DNA of 64,000 bases from Agrypnia vestita (lineage: Eukaryota > Arthropoda > Insecta > Trichoptera > Phryganeidae), in NCBI GenBank assembly GCA_016648135.1, contig JADDOH010014819.1, positions 1 to 64,000 on the forward strand, in the 5' to 3' direction. Below the pieces are notes generated by a model, which was not told the origin of the DNA, made no database searches, and saw only the letters and a list, made by a program, of their open reading frames with translations. The translations under genes were made by a program, and so were the position numbers. Below, piece after piece: positions 46,861-57,322 of this stretch. How positions within the stretch are numbered: position 1 is the stretch's first letter; the number at the start of each line of letters is the position of its first letter.

Positions 46861-47150
46861 TATGATTTAATTACACAATACATTTTTTACGATAAATTAA
46901 TAATAAATAACGAAAAAAATATAAATGATATAATAAATTGAGAATAATATTCAGATTAAAGCAAATCACTGTATACAATTTTAGGAATAAGTTCCAGATT
47001 AACAAGTTTTTACACAATACACTTTTAATGATAAATAAAAATAAATAATGTCAATAATATTAAGAAAATAAATATCGCAAATCAATAAATATTTTTTTTT
47101 ATATACGATTATTTTGCATTAATATATCATCATCATTATCATTTTTGGCA

Positions 47151-47600
47151 CTACAACCCTTGGTGGGTCTTGGCCTCCTCAATAATTTTATTCCACTCAT
47201 CTCGGTCTAGTGCCAGCTCTCTCCAGTTTCGAAGCTCTAAGGCAGAGATATCTTTGAGGACGTTGTCACTCCATCTTAGTTTTAGCCTTCCTAAGCTCCT
47301 TCGTCCTGTTGGCCTTGAGTTTATCAGGGACTTTGGTGCTTGATGCTCGGACATTCTCTCCACATGACCCAGCCACCGAAGTCTTCCCAGTTTTATAAAT
47401 TTTGTGACGTTTGGCTCCTTAAATAGAGTATAGAGCTCATTGTTGTAATGTCTGCGCCAAAGTCCATTGTCTATACGCCTCAAAATTTTCCTTTCAAAAA
47501 CGTCCAGTGCTCGCTCATTCCTCTTAGTTAGTACCCACGTCTCAGCTGCGTACGTGAGCACTGGCCTTATAAGCGTTAATATATATCGCAAATCAATAAA
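47151..47600 (-). pseudogene. LINE family C: RT C-terminal part
   Basis: Minus frame: LIRPVLTYAAETWVLTKRNE, DVFERKILRRIDNGLWRRHY, LGRLRWLGHVERMSE, GRRSLGRLKLRWSDNV, ELALDRDEWNKIIEEAKTHQ and a stop. This is the post-catalytic end (TYAAETW, FERKILRRI, RWLGHVERM, WRELALDRDEW) of a widespread insect LINE. Open over about 150 codons but 5'-truncated. The remaining N-terminal codons to 47726 are AT-rich flank, not part of the element. The 3' end is followed by 'atgatgatgat'. Confidence 0.85.
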
Positions 47601-48537
47601 TGCAAGTTTTTGCGTAATAAACATTTCACTTTTTATAAATAAATAATAAATTAATAATAAAAAGTGAATTATGAAACACTGTTTTAATACTGGAATTAGG
47701 TTTTCTACCAGGGTGATTCCTTTCACTCAAGGTACCGGATTGGATTTAAGTGACTCTATGGTAACGAAAAGAGCCCATTATTTCAGGAACTACCCTTCCA
47801 AAATATGTGAAATTCAGCAACATGTTTTTTATATTACTAAATTGTACACATTTATATAAATTTATCAAAAGTAATGGTTGATTTTGTTTCGTGTTATAAA
47901 ATGTAATTATTTATACAATTAAGTAAAGACACGTGGTTATTACTTTTCAGATATGTAGAGTTTTTTTTAATTGAAAAAGTTTTAGCTCCAGTGTAATAAA
48001 ATTAATCGTACTTCAAAACTTTTAGTAGTCTCCTCCCATAAGTTCAAGCTTTGGCTCATATTATTGACAGTATAATGTCTTTAAAATTTTATAACGTAAA
48101 ATTTATTTATTTTAAAATAACATTATTATATATATACTCTATAAATAAATATAAATATTTATATATAAAGCTAAGAAAATTCTCTCTTATAATGCATATG
48201 TGCCAAATACTAAGATTATTAAAATATTTCACAAGGATTAGAACTAAAGGACGTGTATTTTAAGTTTTTGAAAAATCCTTATAATTTTCACCGATTTTTT
48301 AAAAACAAAAGCGGATAATTTTTATTTTATGAAACCAAACAATAGCAAAGAAAAATAAATTATTTATTTCCTCAAAGATATTTTATTTATAAAGACAGCA
48401 TAAATGATAATATAAAATAAATGCCAACATAGAAACGTTTGCGGGATTATTTTTCTTTTTATATCAATACACTTTCATTCGTGCTTCAAACCATCCTGCT
48501 TTTTTTTGCATGCATATTTTTTTAATATAATTGTATC
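47601..48537. other. Unassigned AT-rich DNA
   Basis: Nothing supported. Confidence 0.4.
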
Positions 48538-48563
48538 CTGACGAAGGGGACGTGGACTCTGAA
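48538..48563 (+). ncRNA. Weak hammerhead-like remnant
   Basis: CTGACGA followed by a poor stem (GGG/CTC) and TGAAAT. The boxes are at the right distance but helix II is weak and the C after GAAA is missing. Confidence 0.25.
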
Positions 48564-48894
48564 ATATTTTGATATTTTTCAGTAAAAAAGGGGTGAAACA
48601 AAGTTCATTTTTATTAATAATATTATTTAATACATGTTAGAGATTATTTTCTGTTTATTTATATTTGATGTAGACAGATGACGTATTCTAAAAAATTCTA
48701 ATTTATACATGTATATATATTTTGTGCAATGATTGTTATGAGCATTAGAAAAATACTCTTCATATATGTCAAAGAAATGTTTAAATTTTTAATGAAAAGG
48801 TTAATGGAGTGATGACGTCACTATGGTAGAATAATCATTGTTTTTTCTCGGGCTCAAAAAAGCAATGACATCAGAAGAGTGGCGTTGAACAGAA

Positions 48895-48960
48895 AGATGA
48901 TCCCTAAACCTGTCCAGCAGTGAAGAGATTCAGACTGGTTATGAAGATGATGATGGAATA
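48895..48960 (+). pseudogene. Possible LINE 3' end
   Basis: 'cctgtccagcagtgaagag' followed by 'gaagatgatgatgga' recalls the '...QQW' end plus a GATGAT tail seen in some LINE copies. Short and weak. Confidence 0.3.
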
Positions 48961-48977
48961 TTAATAAGAAAAAAAGG

Positions 48978-49140
48978 CGTGGCCATTAGTATAAAGGGAA
49001 AAAATATATAATTCTCAAAAGGTCGGTAGTTCAAGTCGGGCGGGTTACAAGACGGTCCTATTTTCATACCACAGCTAGCTTAACTTTGTTTGAAAATAGA
49101 AAAAAACTTTATGTAATAAGTATTCTTCTATACGCATTAG
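48978..49140 (+). mobile_element. SINE family S, interrupted by a hAT MITE
   Basis: B-box-like 'ggtagttcaagtc', then 'cctattttcataccaca', 'tagcttaactttgtttgaaa' and the end 'tatacgcattag'. The family end (TATT) resumes at 49369 after the 49141-49360 insertion. The A-box side is unclear. Confidence 0.6.
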
Positions 49141-49360
49141 CAGGCGCATGCAGTGGGAACATTAAAGCATTTTTTGTAAACGTATATTTTGTAAAAAAAT
49201 AGAAATCAAATATTCATGGTACAGATTTTATGATATAACAAAATATGAATACTATGATTACAATTGTGAAAGAAATATTACAAAATATATGTTGTATTCC
49301 AATTTTTTTCCAAATAATTGGTTACAAGGCATGCTGCGATGTTCCCACTGCACGCCCCTA
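49141..49360. mobile_element. hAT-type MITE with 8-bp target duplication
   Basis: Begins CAGGCGCATGCAGTGGGAAC and ends GTTCCCACTGCACGCCCCTA, inverted ends as in hAT elements. CGCATTAG stands on both sides (49133-49140 and 49361-49368), a perfect 8-bp duplication, the hallmark of hAT insertion. 220 bp, no coding capacity. Confidence 0.88.
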
Positions 49361-49441
49361 CGCATTAGGTACTATTAAAAATTAAACCCAAGTAACGTTC
49401 ATTGAAAGATTTGGAAGTTACTTCGTAGTGCAACAGTTTAG

Positions 49442-49808
49442 TTTAAAATATGTTTTATTTTAAGTTTGTAATACACACACAATATGAGTTATATTTATTA
49501 CTACTACAGTTTCGAAAGTAGCAATCTTTGTCATCATCAGGTATGGTTAATTACTAAATTAAATACAACATTTATCAGTCTATCGGGCAGTTCAGGAAGT
49601 CGCCGGTGGAGAGAGAGTGTTTTTTGGGCATTAAAGGGAAGAGCTCTAGGATTGGTGAAGTGAATTGAAATGTGATGTTATTCAAAAGTGTGTTTAAGTT
49701 AGTTATTAACTATACCTGATAATGGGAGTGATAACTCCTATTGAAACTACAGCTGTGATTAATAACATTTTTTTTGTATTACAAACTTAAAATAAATCAT
49801 ATTTTAAA
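49442..49808. mobile_element. PLE-like foldback element with opposed hammerhead cores
   Basis: Arms of about 115 bp mirror each other: 'tttaaaatatg' and 'ttattttaagtttgtaatac' outside, 'atacctgat' and 'ggttaattac' inside. The left arm on the minus strand reads CTGATGA...CGAAAC; the right arm on the plus strand reads CTGATAA, helix GGGAGT/ACTCCT, then TTGAAAC. A 130-bp unique centre (GC-richer, 'gtcgccggtggagagaga') separates them. No open frame. No clear target duplication. Confidence 0.6.
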
Positions 49809-51038
49809 TGAAGTAAAGTTCACTTGTTACAGACTTATTTTAAATTTTATTTAGATTACCTTCACAATAATGAGGTAATGAGAAATGTTAACACATACAA
49901 TTATAATTCTGTTTTTCCTTAATTCATAATATTTGCATTGACTTATTTACATACTATTTGTATTACAATTAGTATTCTTCAATTTATACCAGTAATTATA
50001 CCAGTTATATAAATAATTATACGGTAAATAATTATTATACCGGTGTGTATGCGAAATACTGAATTATTGACGAATACATGAATAGAATAGGTGTTTACTT
50101 TAAGCATGTTTACTATTAGACGTTAAAAGATGATTATATTTAACTACATATTTAAGGTTTAAGAACATTTAAATTTACCAAGAAAAACTCATATATGTAT
50201 GTATGTACGTGTTCTACATGTTGAAGACCGGAAATGTAAATCGAATCCTAGGAAACGGAAATGCCTAGAGAGTTCATCGTGAAGAGTGTCAGGTGGACAG
50301 AACTCCGGGTAAAATTTTGTTAAGGAACGGTTTTTCAATTTATTTTCTAGCAGGAAAACTTTATTCTTATTTCCTTAAATAGTTTTTATCATAAAAATAA
50401 AGTTATATGTAGACTACCCATTTTTTGCAAACGTATTTGATTCAAATTCTCTCGTATTTTTCCTCTGTAGGAGATTAGGGGTGTGCTAGTTTTTCTTCAG
50501 CGATATTGCATAAAATTTATTTTAAAATAAAAAACATAACAATGCTTAAATCGTTCTATTTTATACACAATAATTTTACAAATATTAATTAAATAAAACT
50601 AAGAAATACATCAATTCTATGCAAGAATAACTTGAAACTTGAAACACCCATTGAAATAATAATGCTAAGAACAAAAATCAATCGGTCAATCGTGAATTAT
50701 TTGACTTAGAGGCCTCAAAGGACTCATAAGTCTGGAGCATTTTTCTTTAATTCACATTAATTTGCTACTAACCACTTGTCTGTGGAAAACTCAAAACTCC
50801 TCTTAAATATTCTCACGTCTGTGGATACTTTATTACCCTATCTTTTATCAAATGCCCGGTAGGTACTCTCGCATTTTATTCTGCTGGCCGCTTATAATGC
50901 GCATTATTTATCGCCTGTGCTACTCTTACCTCAGAGGACTAACTTTGCTGTCAAAATAACTCACTAACTGTGTTGCGATGGCGTCGTCTCGGGATATACA
51001 GTTTCAGATTTCTAGACGTTTCACGAATCTAGTCGGTA
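49809..51038. other. Unassigned AT-rich DNA
   Basis: No supported gene. 'gacgtttcacgaatctag' near 51016 recalls the second hammerhead box in inverse but lacks a partner. Confidence 0.4.
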
Positions 51039-51125
51039 GGTATTTTTAGTGTTAAATAACTGTTCAGAGTCCTGGGAAATCTTCAATTGTGTGTGATTAT
51101 TTATATTGCCATAGTCTAGTAATAA
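51039..51125 (+). repeat. 87-bp direct repeat, left copy
   Basis: Matches 52175-52261 at 82 of 87 positions by eye, from 'ggtatttttagt' to 'tctagtaataa'. The two copies exactly bracket the PLE fragment. Confidence 0.85.
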
Positions 51126-51183
51126 AGAGTTAAGGTTGTTATTACGGTCGTTAGACATATTTAACCGTAATTTCGGATATTTT

Positions 51184-51829
51184 TTATGCACCGTATGTAT
51201 TACCGAGAAGCGAATCTCGACGTTTCGTTGGATACTTATCCAACGTCATCAGGAGGACGACCTTACCCGTGGAGGTGGAGGTCGGACTGATTAAGTGCTG
51301 CTTTCTAGGGCGTAAATTGTATGCACTTTGTTGTGGAGTGTTCTCTTCATCTACAATTGAGGTCGCCAGTGTGCAATATGTACTAGTTATGTCGGCGGAT
51401 TTTACTGCGACTTCTCTCAAGGATTGAATCAGTGTCGTTAGAACAGGGCGCCAAATACTTGATAGTTTGTAACTGTCATCTCTATTGAAATTGGAATGTT
51501 TGTATATTTCAATGGACTCCCTCATTAATCTGAGTACTAAGGTACGGTTCTGTTGATAAGATTTTTGCCTTATCAAATCTGATGAAGTGACAGAGATTCC
51601 CTTTGGATGCATGTTCGCAGATTGCCGAAGTATTGGAGTTGTTGTTTTTAATTGCTCCAATGTGTTCCTTCAGTCGTCTAGCGATATTACGTTTGGTTTG
51701 TCCTATGTAGAAAGCTCCACAATCGCATGGCACTCTGTAAACACCTGGAGACACGAACGGTGTGTTATCTTTTACACTACCTAACATATGTGAGATCGTA
51801 CTGTTTTTATATTTAATTTCAGCTGGCAC
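51184..51829 (-). pseudogene. PLE GIY-YIG endonuclease domain, frameshifted
   Basis: First frame (51829 down to about 51550): GVYRVPCDCGAFYIGQTKRN, then RRLKEHIGAIKNN, SAICEHASKGNLCHF. This shows the GVY strand, CxC, YIGQT, the R-x-x-EH catalytic helix and the E-H...H block; the CxC plus His pattern is typical of PLE nucleases. Near 51550 the frame changes, continuing as LMRESIEIYKHSNFNRDD and KLSSIWRPVL, the usual PLE C-terminal block (RESIEIxKH), then a tail to about 51184. No RT upstream. In PLEs this domain nicks target DNA. Confidence 0.85.
51220..51253 (-). ncRNA. Hammerhead ribozyme-like motif of PLE
   Basis: Minus strand: CTGATGA, a long perfect helix II (CGTTGGAT/ATCCAACG around AAGT), then GAAACGTCGAG. 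Both boxes are exact and the motif overlaps the end of the endonuclease frame. 'ctc' before CTGATGA could pair with 'gag' after GTC as a short helix I. The copy at the right end (51893-51910) keeps GAAACGACG but not the first box. Confidence 0.7.
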
Positions 51830-52174
51830 CCGGCTGATTTTGTCAGTAAGAGCTCTGATGTAAGTATATATGTAATATAATAAGTAATATATGTATCCAA
51901 CGAAACGACGAGATTCGCTTCTCGGTAATACATACGGTGCGTATAAGATATACGAAATTACATTTAATGTCTATTTATATATTATTTTTTATATATAAAT
52001 ATTATCTATTTATATATATAAATTATATATATCACCCAACAACAAAATCCTATCTCTATCTATATATAATCATAAAAATTCTTTAAATAAAAAAAAATTA
52101 TATATATAAATACTATAAACATAAACGAAAAAACATGTCTAACGACCGTAATAACAACCGTAACTCTTTAATAA

Positions 52175-52261
52175 GGTATTTTTAGTATTAAATAACTGTT
52201 CAGAGTCCTGGGAAATCCTCAATTGTGTGTGATTCTTTATACTACCATAGTCTAGTAATAA
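52175..52261 (+). repeat. 87-bp direct repeat, right copy
   Basis: See 51039-51125. Confidence 0.85.
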
Positions 52262-53755
52262 TATATAAATTATCTTAATTTATTCACATCAATAAATATC
52301 TGAAATCGCTATGAAAGTAAATACATAAATCGAAACTCAGCCGCCTCGAAAGTGTTCCGGCTACTTTGTATTAACTATTATCCCTGAGTCAGCTTCTGTT
52401 AAAGGGTTCTACCCTAACCCTTTCCCCGCCGGCCAGGAGATATTCCACACGAAAGAAAGGAGAATTACGGGGATAGCTTTATCTGTGATAGTGCTTGAGA
52501 CGATTTAATTCCAAGTGGTTCTCTTTCGGTTCCTTTATTAATTTATTTAAGGTTCTATTTACCCACGTAGAATTTTCTGGAAAATAAAATTGATAGCGTC
52601 GCACAAAAGTGAGAGACTTACGAAGGCTGTATAATTTAAAAGATGGCCTGAAGTTTCATTTCATTGATCGACTTAATTTATATGAATTTAAAATTAATAA
52701 TTAAATCTTCATTAATGCAATTACGTCTTCGATTGTAATAGTTTAGTTACTACGAGCAATGATTAATTATTGTAGTATTTTTATAGTATTAATACTTTCA
52801 AAAAAGCATGAATTGCGTCATTGATTGATAGAAAAAAGTCAAAAGGCAAAAATCATATGAGTTTAAGCGATGCTAACTACTTATATTTAACCTTCAGGTG
52901 TAAATAACAAAAACATTAGAAAATTTCATGATGAGAAAGTCATGAAATTTACGCCACAAATTTATTTTTAAAATCAGCCACGATGGTAAAACTCAACTTG
53001 AATCAAAAACTCTTGTAGAGTTCTATAATTTAAACGAAAGATGAATGAGTTAATATGGAGCGAAACCAAACACAAACTAGGTGGCAAAACTGAAATGGTA
53101 TCTGATGAGATGAGAAGCTTACAGATGGGATAGAAATGTTACTGAGTGAAGACCTTGAACCAGACTGCAAAATGTGTAGAAGCCAAAGTTCTGCTGGAGC
53201 AATGTCATATAGTCAGACGCATGATACCAACAATAAAGAAGCTAAGAGGTAAGGAAAAACCATGTCTTAAACATGACGGAAATATACTCGTACTGAGAAT
53301 AACGATGATGAAGATGATGTTCCAATTTATTTTATTCTTGAAAGATGGGATCCCTTTGATCCATTGAAATCAAATGCCATACTGAGCAAGCTCGTGCAAC
53401 CTTTATCCACATTAAAATGATGTTGCATAGTCTTGATTGAATTACGAATGTGAATGGTCAAATGCAACGTGATCTAGATATGATTTTACATGGACGCTTG
53501 GTAAAAAATCGATAAGGTGACACGAAGCATTCGAGATATGGATATACAGAAGAATACTCAAAATACCTAGATGGACAGAGTAACGAATAAATAGACGTGA
53601 TTTTTGAATTAATAAAGAAGAAAAAGGTATATAATTACAACAATAAATATCCAAAAACTTTAATGATAACTTCATGAATGAGAAACCATAAATAGTGGTT
53701 TGGCCTGTCTACTGTAGAGTTATTCTGGACCGCAGTAAGTAAAATGATGATATCG
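52262..53755. other. Unassigned DNA
   Basis: GC-richer near 52380-52450; no supported gene. The plus frame 53146-53367 has no motif. Confidence 0.4.
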
Positions 53756-54264
53756 TGTATGACAGCTGACGCCCATTGAATATTTGATATCCAATATGAT
53801 AGCCAACGTCCATTGAATAGATGATATCCAGCATGACAGCTAATTTTCATTGAATAGATAATTCACAACAAGAAGAAGAAAATGATAACAGGATGACGAT
53901 GGACTATTTTCTGTGTTAAAGGACAACTCAATATTACTCATATGGCGGTCAAATCCAATACGACAGCCAACGCCCAATGAATAGATAATATCCAATATGA
54001 CAGCCAAAGCCCATTGAATATATGATATCCAATATGACAGCCAACGCCCATTGAATATATGGCATCCAATACGACAGCCAATGCTCATTGAATAGATGAT
54101 ATCCAATATGACAGCTAACGCCCATTGATAGACGATATCCAATATGACAGCCAAAGCCCATTGAATATATGATATCCAATATGATAGCCAACGCCCGTTG
54201 AATAGATGGCATCCAATATGACAGCAAGTGCTCATTGAATAGATGATATCCAACGCCCATTGAA
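53756..54264. repeat. 37-bp minisatellite with an intercalated 85-bp block
   Basis: Unit 'ccaatatgacagccaacgcc' plus 'cattgaatagatgatat' repeats with period 37 (e.g. 54001, 54038, 54075, 54112). Three diverged units (53756-53855) precede an 85-bp block ('aagaagaagaaaatgataac'), then about nine units, then a second copy of the same block (54262-54345). The long minus frames across it (up to 163 codons) arise because the repeat lacks stops. They are not genes. Confidence 0.9.
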
Positions 54265-54345
54265 TAGATAAGTCACAAGAAGAAGAAGAAAATGATAACA
54301 GGATGGGTTGATTTTCTGTGTTAAGAGGCAAACCTAGATTACTCG

Positions 54346-55169
54346 CGGGCTTCTACCCTCCTCTTTCTTCTCTTTTTCTCACGAATGATCTTTACCTCTG
54401 TTAACGATCGCGTCTTTATACAAAAAAATGCATTTACTATGTAGATTAAACATAAAAAGTAAATTAATATTTGACAAAATATTGGGGTGGGTCCTAAGGG
54501 TGAAACAAAAGTAATAATAAAAATAAAATATGAACGCAATACAATTGTGCTTTCCTCAGAGTTAAGTTATATATATACATCTAAAACCAATAGCTGAATA
54601 CTGTACACAAGAGTCGTGGTATAGAATTAATTTTCTCGCTAGAGTCCTAGGATAATTTAGATGCTGAGCGAATATAACATGCTATTGTTCTGAGTAATTC
54701 TGGAGAATTGTTTGCCTAGATGAGCTGATATATAGTACTCCGTTTTTTAAGGAACGCAAAAAGTGTGATCGAGTTTATATCTTAGGTATAATAATATATT
54801 GAATATTAATTCTGATTTATGTATAATTATATGAAATTACTTAGACGAAGGATGGGTATCGAGAGTAGGGCGTGTGAACGAAAATACTGTATTTTGATGC
54901 CAAACAAAATGTTTATGAGGGAATAAGAAACAATAGTACCACTTTCCAATATACGAAATTTAGATAACCCAATTAAAGAGCCAGAGAGGAATTTTGAAAA
55001 TTAACATGATTATAGTAAAATGTTTCGTAAACAAAAAAAAAGAATGAGTTTTAAATCAATTTGAAGTTTCAATTTCAATTATGAAGTTGACACTCTTTGT
55101 CAGATAATCCTATTCAAACACGTCACCCTGTATTATTTTTATAAGCCTAGTGATGTTTTTGTCTTTAAT
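54346..55169. other. Unassigned AT-rich DNA
   Basis: A 'caccctgta' word near 55125 resembles a MITE end without partner. No gene. Confidence 0.4.
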
Positions 55170-55217
55170 CCGGATTATCCTCATGAACTCGCACACGAGT
55201 TCATGAGGATAATCCGG
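55170..55217. other. Perfect 22-bp palindrome with CACA spacer
   Basis: CCGGATTATCCTCATGAACT plus CG is followed by CACA and its exact complement. No mismatch in 22 bp. Confidence 0.9.
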
Positions 55218-55304
55218 AAAATGTAAGGTTGAAAAATATTTTATTTTACTATTTTTTAATCATAAAAGCATCTTAACATTTTTCTTTGTTTAAGATCTTT
55301 TTTT

Positions 55305-55460
55305 TAATAGATATGCAAACACGGAATAAACTTACTATTCTTAAACTAAGTCAAAAGCCTGTGTTATGAAAATAGGACTTACTTGTTGGTGTCCTGAATG
55401 GTGCTCGAACCACCGACCACCAGATCACTAGGCGAGCGTCATGATCACTACACCAACAGT
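55305..55460 (-). mobile_element. SINE family S, nearly full length
   Basis: Minus strand: 'gttggtgtagtgatca' (A box), 'cgctcgcctagtgatct', 'ggtggttcgagcacc' (B box), 'ggacaccaacaagtaagt', 'ttttcataacacaggc' and the end 'ccgtgtttgcatatctatt'. The best-preserved tRNA-like head in the window. Confidence 0.8.
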
Positions 55461-55648
55461 TTGTCATATATTTTAGCTTCATATATATACTTTTTGGTCC
55501 TACTGTTATTGACTTCCACAGTTATTATATCATTGGACTAAAGCTAAGAGGTCTTTGCTTTATAGATTACCTTTGTTCATATACATATATGTATTGCAAT
55601 GAAATTGCAAAAATATTACGCACATAATCCCTTGTAATATGTTAGTAA
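55461..55648. other. Unassigned DNA
   Basis: Nothing recognised. Confidence 0.4.
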
Positions 55649-56208
55649 TGACAGTAACACGAAGCCTCTAGGACATTTCACTACGTTTTGGAATACATAA
55701 CTACACTCTGGAATCAGTTACAACATTAGACGAACGTCTAGAAAAATCAGAAAGCGATTAGAACAAACTACAAACGTCCGGAATATTCCGAATGTCAACA
55801 TGTTTGCTATAAAAGCGAAGCCAAACCAAAGTTTCGTGGCCATAGTTTAGTTGAGTCTTGTTTTGACAGATCGTTCAGTGTGAAGTGAGTCGCGGACAGA
55901 TTTGTCTAGTCGTAAATTGCGAAGCGACAGATATCGAGCGAAATAATCGGGCGAGTACTTACCTAAGTGCGATAAATACAACATGCGGGAATCGAATGTT
56001 CTAAAGTGATAAATAAGGTATTACCCAGTCATTATAAAGAATTCATACAAGAGTAATAAATTTCGAAATAGTGTGATTTAAGGAAAAACATTAAGTTTAA
56101 TTCGTCTTAAGCGATTTTATACATAGAATAATTAATTAATCATCATTTAATTAATCAATAATTATTTTCCAATGTATTTTTTTCTTCCCGCAACTACGAC
56201 CCGTGACA
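55649..56208 (+). mobile_element. LTR-like repeat, copy 3, with TATA box
   Basis: Plus-oriented relative of 12464-13053 and 17500-18160. It has TATAAAAG at 55808-55815, then 'tcgttcagtgtgaagtgagt' and 'gaaataatcgggcgagtac', and ends CCGTGACA at 56208. The left boundary is approximate. No primer-binding site or gag-pol follows, so a solo LTR is the simplest reading. Confidence 0.55.
55808..55815 (+). promoter_or_regulatory. TATA box of LTR-like repeat
   Basis: TATAAAAG about 60 bp before the conserved 'gttcagtgtgaag' word; the minus-strand copies have TATA-type words at the same place. Confidence 0.5.
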
Positions 56209-56789
56209 GCATACTAACTTTTTTTATAAATATCTTAAGAAAAGTGTCAATAACTCGAAAAATAAAAATAATTATATTTTATATATGGCAATATATATTC
56301 GCCACTTCTACTCCCGCGGTGATAGGACGCTCTCTTGATGTCGCTGGATTTGCCCCTCAGTAAAATATACGATTCGTATAAAATGTCCGATTTATTTAAC
56401 ACAAAAATATGTCTGACGACCGTAATAATAACCTACTCACTTTAATATTCAATCAAACTTTCTAAAAACAATTTACATAAAATAATACATGTTTCTGTAC
56501 AGAAAGTCCGGACCCTACAGGCCCGTATTTTACGAAACATCGGGGCATAACGCTTCAGCAAGGCACTTCCACATGTCTCTTTCCTTGCCTGTTTCGGAAT
56601 CTGTTGCCCATATACCAAGTCTGTTTAAACACAGTTTCTTTATCTTTTCTTCTCAGAATCGTCTGGGGTCTTTGCCTGAAGCTACAAGGGATCGCTGAAA
56701 AATCTAAATCTGGCAGCATTTTTGATAAAATATTTGCTGGAAAAATATCGTAACTAATAAATAAGTACAGATGAAATCATAGCCCATAA
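56209..56789. other. Unassigned DNA with a PLE terminus word
   Basis: 'atgtctgacgaccgtaataa' at 56409 matches the right terminus of the 51-kb PLE (52134-52160). Only about 40 bp match. The rest is unassigned. Confidence 0.45.
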
Positions 56790-56900
56790 TATCTATAGAT
56801 ATATATATATATTGTATGATATATATATATTGATATTTTATATATAGATTATAAGATAATAATAGATATATAAATATATAATATTATATTATATATATAA
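56790..56900. repeat. TA-rich simple repeat
   Basis: Imperfect (TA)n and TATATTA words. Confidence 0.85.
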
Positions 56901-56907
56901 TATATTA

Positions 56908-57322
56908 AATATTCCTGTTATGAGTTGCTAAAATTTTCAAGCAACTCTAACCTAAAATCAATAGTTATGGAGATATGCAATATCAAAGATTGCATTTTTT
57001 TAAGATTGCAAATTTACAAGTTGAATAAAATGTAAAAGACCTTGCAAAAATTGAAAAAAGTTTATTTTTACAAGGTTTTTAATCATTTTATTTAAGTTAT
57101 GATGAAGAAAATGCATTTTTCATAATCGATATAAGTTACTGTAATTATATTTCAACTTTTAGTAAAAAATAAATCAGAAATATTGAAAAAAAATGCAATA
57201 TTTGATATCGCATGTCTCCGTAACTATTGATGTAAGGTCATAGTTTTTTGTACATTTTAGACTCATAAAAAAGGCAGTAATCTACCGGCAAAGTTTCTGC
57301 TGCTAGCTCTGGTACACTCTGT
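56908..57322. mobile_element. Foldback MITE, family M (type B right end)
   Basis: Mirrored arms with 'caatagttatggagatatgc' on the left and 'catgtctccgtaactattg' on the right. The right end 'gctctggtacactctgta' matches 944-1460. The left end is truncated and replaced by TA repeat. Confidence 0.7.

Larger units (their letters stand above)
51126..52174 (-). mobile_element. PLE fragment with inverted termini
   Basis: About 1.05 kb bounded by inverted ends: 'gttattacggtcgttagaca' near 51138 and its complement near 52135. A second inverted block, 51187-51236 and 51893-51940, shares 'gagattcgcttctcggtaat'. Between them on the minus strand lies a GIY-YIG endonuclease relic followed by a hammerhead motif. 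The right terminus is swollen by about 190 bp of TA-rich sequence. RT is absent. 87-bp direct repeats flank the whole. Confidence 0.75.

Noticed and set aside
51893..51910. Second complete hammerhead at the right end of the 51-kb PLE
   Set aside because: GAAAC is present but CTGATGA and helix II are missing.
53840..54331. 163-codon minus-strand frame and its 103-codon neighbour
   Set aside because: Both run through the 37-bp minisatellite; the repeat simply lacks stop codons in two frames.
55380..55460. tRNA gene candidate
   Set aside because: A and B boxes are present, but the acceptor and anticodon arms do not pair and the SINE body follows; it is a SINE head.
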